From positions 1 through 6,184 of the forward strand of contig CAMAQU010000107.1 in NCBI GenBank assembly GCA_945860425.1: 6,184 bases of DNA. Reading direction: 5' to 3'. Positions within the stretch are counted from its first letter, which is position 1; each line of letters begins with the position of its first letter. A program made the position numbers and the translations under genes. Source of the DNA: Sphingomonas paucimobilis (lineage in GTDB: Bacteria > Pseudomonadota > Alphaproteobacteria > Sphingomonadales > Sphingomonadaceae). Shown one piece after another: positions 5,972-6,184 of the stretch. The notes beneath the pieces were generated by a model, which was not told the DNA's origin, made no database searches, and was given only the letters and a program-made list of their open reading frames with translations.

Positions 5972-6009
5972 CCTCATCCTCGCGCTCGTCTTGAGCAGCG
6001 AGGATGAGG
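5972..6009 (-). terminator. Strong hairpin after ftsH, probable terminator or repeat element
   Basis: A perfect 12-bp inverted repeat (CCTCATCCTCGC at 5972-5983, its complement at 5998-6009) extends inward by four more pairs (5984-5987 with 5993-5996, one bulged A at 5997) around a five-base loop. It lies 10 bases after the ftsH stop and 81 bases before proA. No T-tract follows on the minus strand (CGTTGCGATATCC), so it is not a textbook intrinsic terminator. It might instead act as an mRNA-stabilising hairpin, attenuate read-through into proA, or be a copy of a dispersed palindrome. Outside the hairpin, the 129-bp gap holds only a GGCAGGGCAGGGC run and no gene that I can support. Confidence 0.6.
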
Positions 6010-6019
6010 GCAGCAAAAA

Positions 6020-6184
6020 TCAGGCGCCTTCCGGGGCGGGATCACCGAGTGGTGCGCGCCGGGTCTTTGGAACCGATGTTCCACCCGGACGGATCGCGGT
6101 TGTTGGCGGCTTGCCCGCGCCAGACCGGTCGGGCTTCACGCCCTGTTCGAGCAGCGCTTTGATTTCATCGCCCGACAAGGTTTC
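6020..6184 (-). CDS. ftsH: C-terminal end of a probable ATP-dependent zinc metalloprotease FtsH (partial)
   Basis: The last 54 codons of a gene entering from the right edge. The segment opens with ETLSGDEIKALLEQG (visible residues 1-15), which resembles the end of the FtsH peptidase domain (YETLxGEEIK...). It then continues as a Pro/Gly/Arg-rich disordered tail with GGTSVPKTRR (34-43) and ends DPAPEGA. Alphaproteobacterial FtsH proteins, sphingomonad ones especially, carry such tails. FtsH is a membrane-anchored hexameric AAA+ protease that degrades misfolded membrane proteins and regulators such as LpxC or sigma-32. The AAA+ and HEXXH regions lie outside the window, so the call rests on the short conserved ETLSGDEIK segment and the tail style. 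It is on the same strand as proA, separated by a gap with a hairpin. Confidence 0.75.
   Translation of the reverse strand, partial: ETLSGDEIKALLEQGVKPDRSGAGKPPTTAIRPGGTSVPKTRRAPLGDPAPEGA

Overview
The window is an ordinary, very compact stretch of housekeeping chromosome from a GC-rich alphaproteobacterium. The protein sequences (RsfS, NadD, PurD and the FtsH tail) and the xseA-DUF2093 neighbourhood look most like Sphingomonadales. That placement is my inference from family resemblance, since no 16S or other marker lies here. I see no mobile element, CRISPR array, tRNA, rRNA or foreign-looking island, and nothing I would call a new biological system.

Layout, left to right. On the minus strand a transcription unit reads leftwards: xseA (exonuclease VII large subunit), a small DUF2093 protein, and the secreted N-terminus of a probable M23 peptidoglycan peptidase that runs off the left edge. 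Divergent from xseA is purD (purine synthesis). The two divergent start codons overlap in a single CATG. purD then meets a second leftward unit head-on at 3073-3196, and the whole gap between them is a three-unit array of GC-rich palindromes. That second unit reads, in transcription order, ftsH C-terminus (cut by the right edge), a 129-bp gap with a strong hairpin, then proA (proline synthesis), nadD (NAD synthesis), rsfS (ribosome silencing) and rlmH (23S rRNA methylation). The last four genes all overlap or abut one another.

The genes do not form one pathway. proA supplies glutamate-5-semialdehyde for proline. nadD makes the NAD precursor deamido-NAD. rsfS and rlmH both act on the large ribosomal subunit. 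purD feeds purine synthesis and xseA serves DNA repair. Their order follows widely conserved bacterial gene clusters, of which nadD-rsfS-rlmH is the clearest.

The most interesting things are at the level of gene expression. rlmH and rsfS both appear to start at TTG, tightly coupled to the stop of the gene before. The start codons of purD and xseA share bases, so each gene's leader must lie inside the other. A tandem palindromic repeat separates the convergent genes. No gap exceeds 300 bases.
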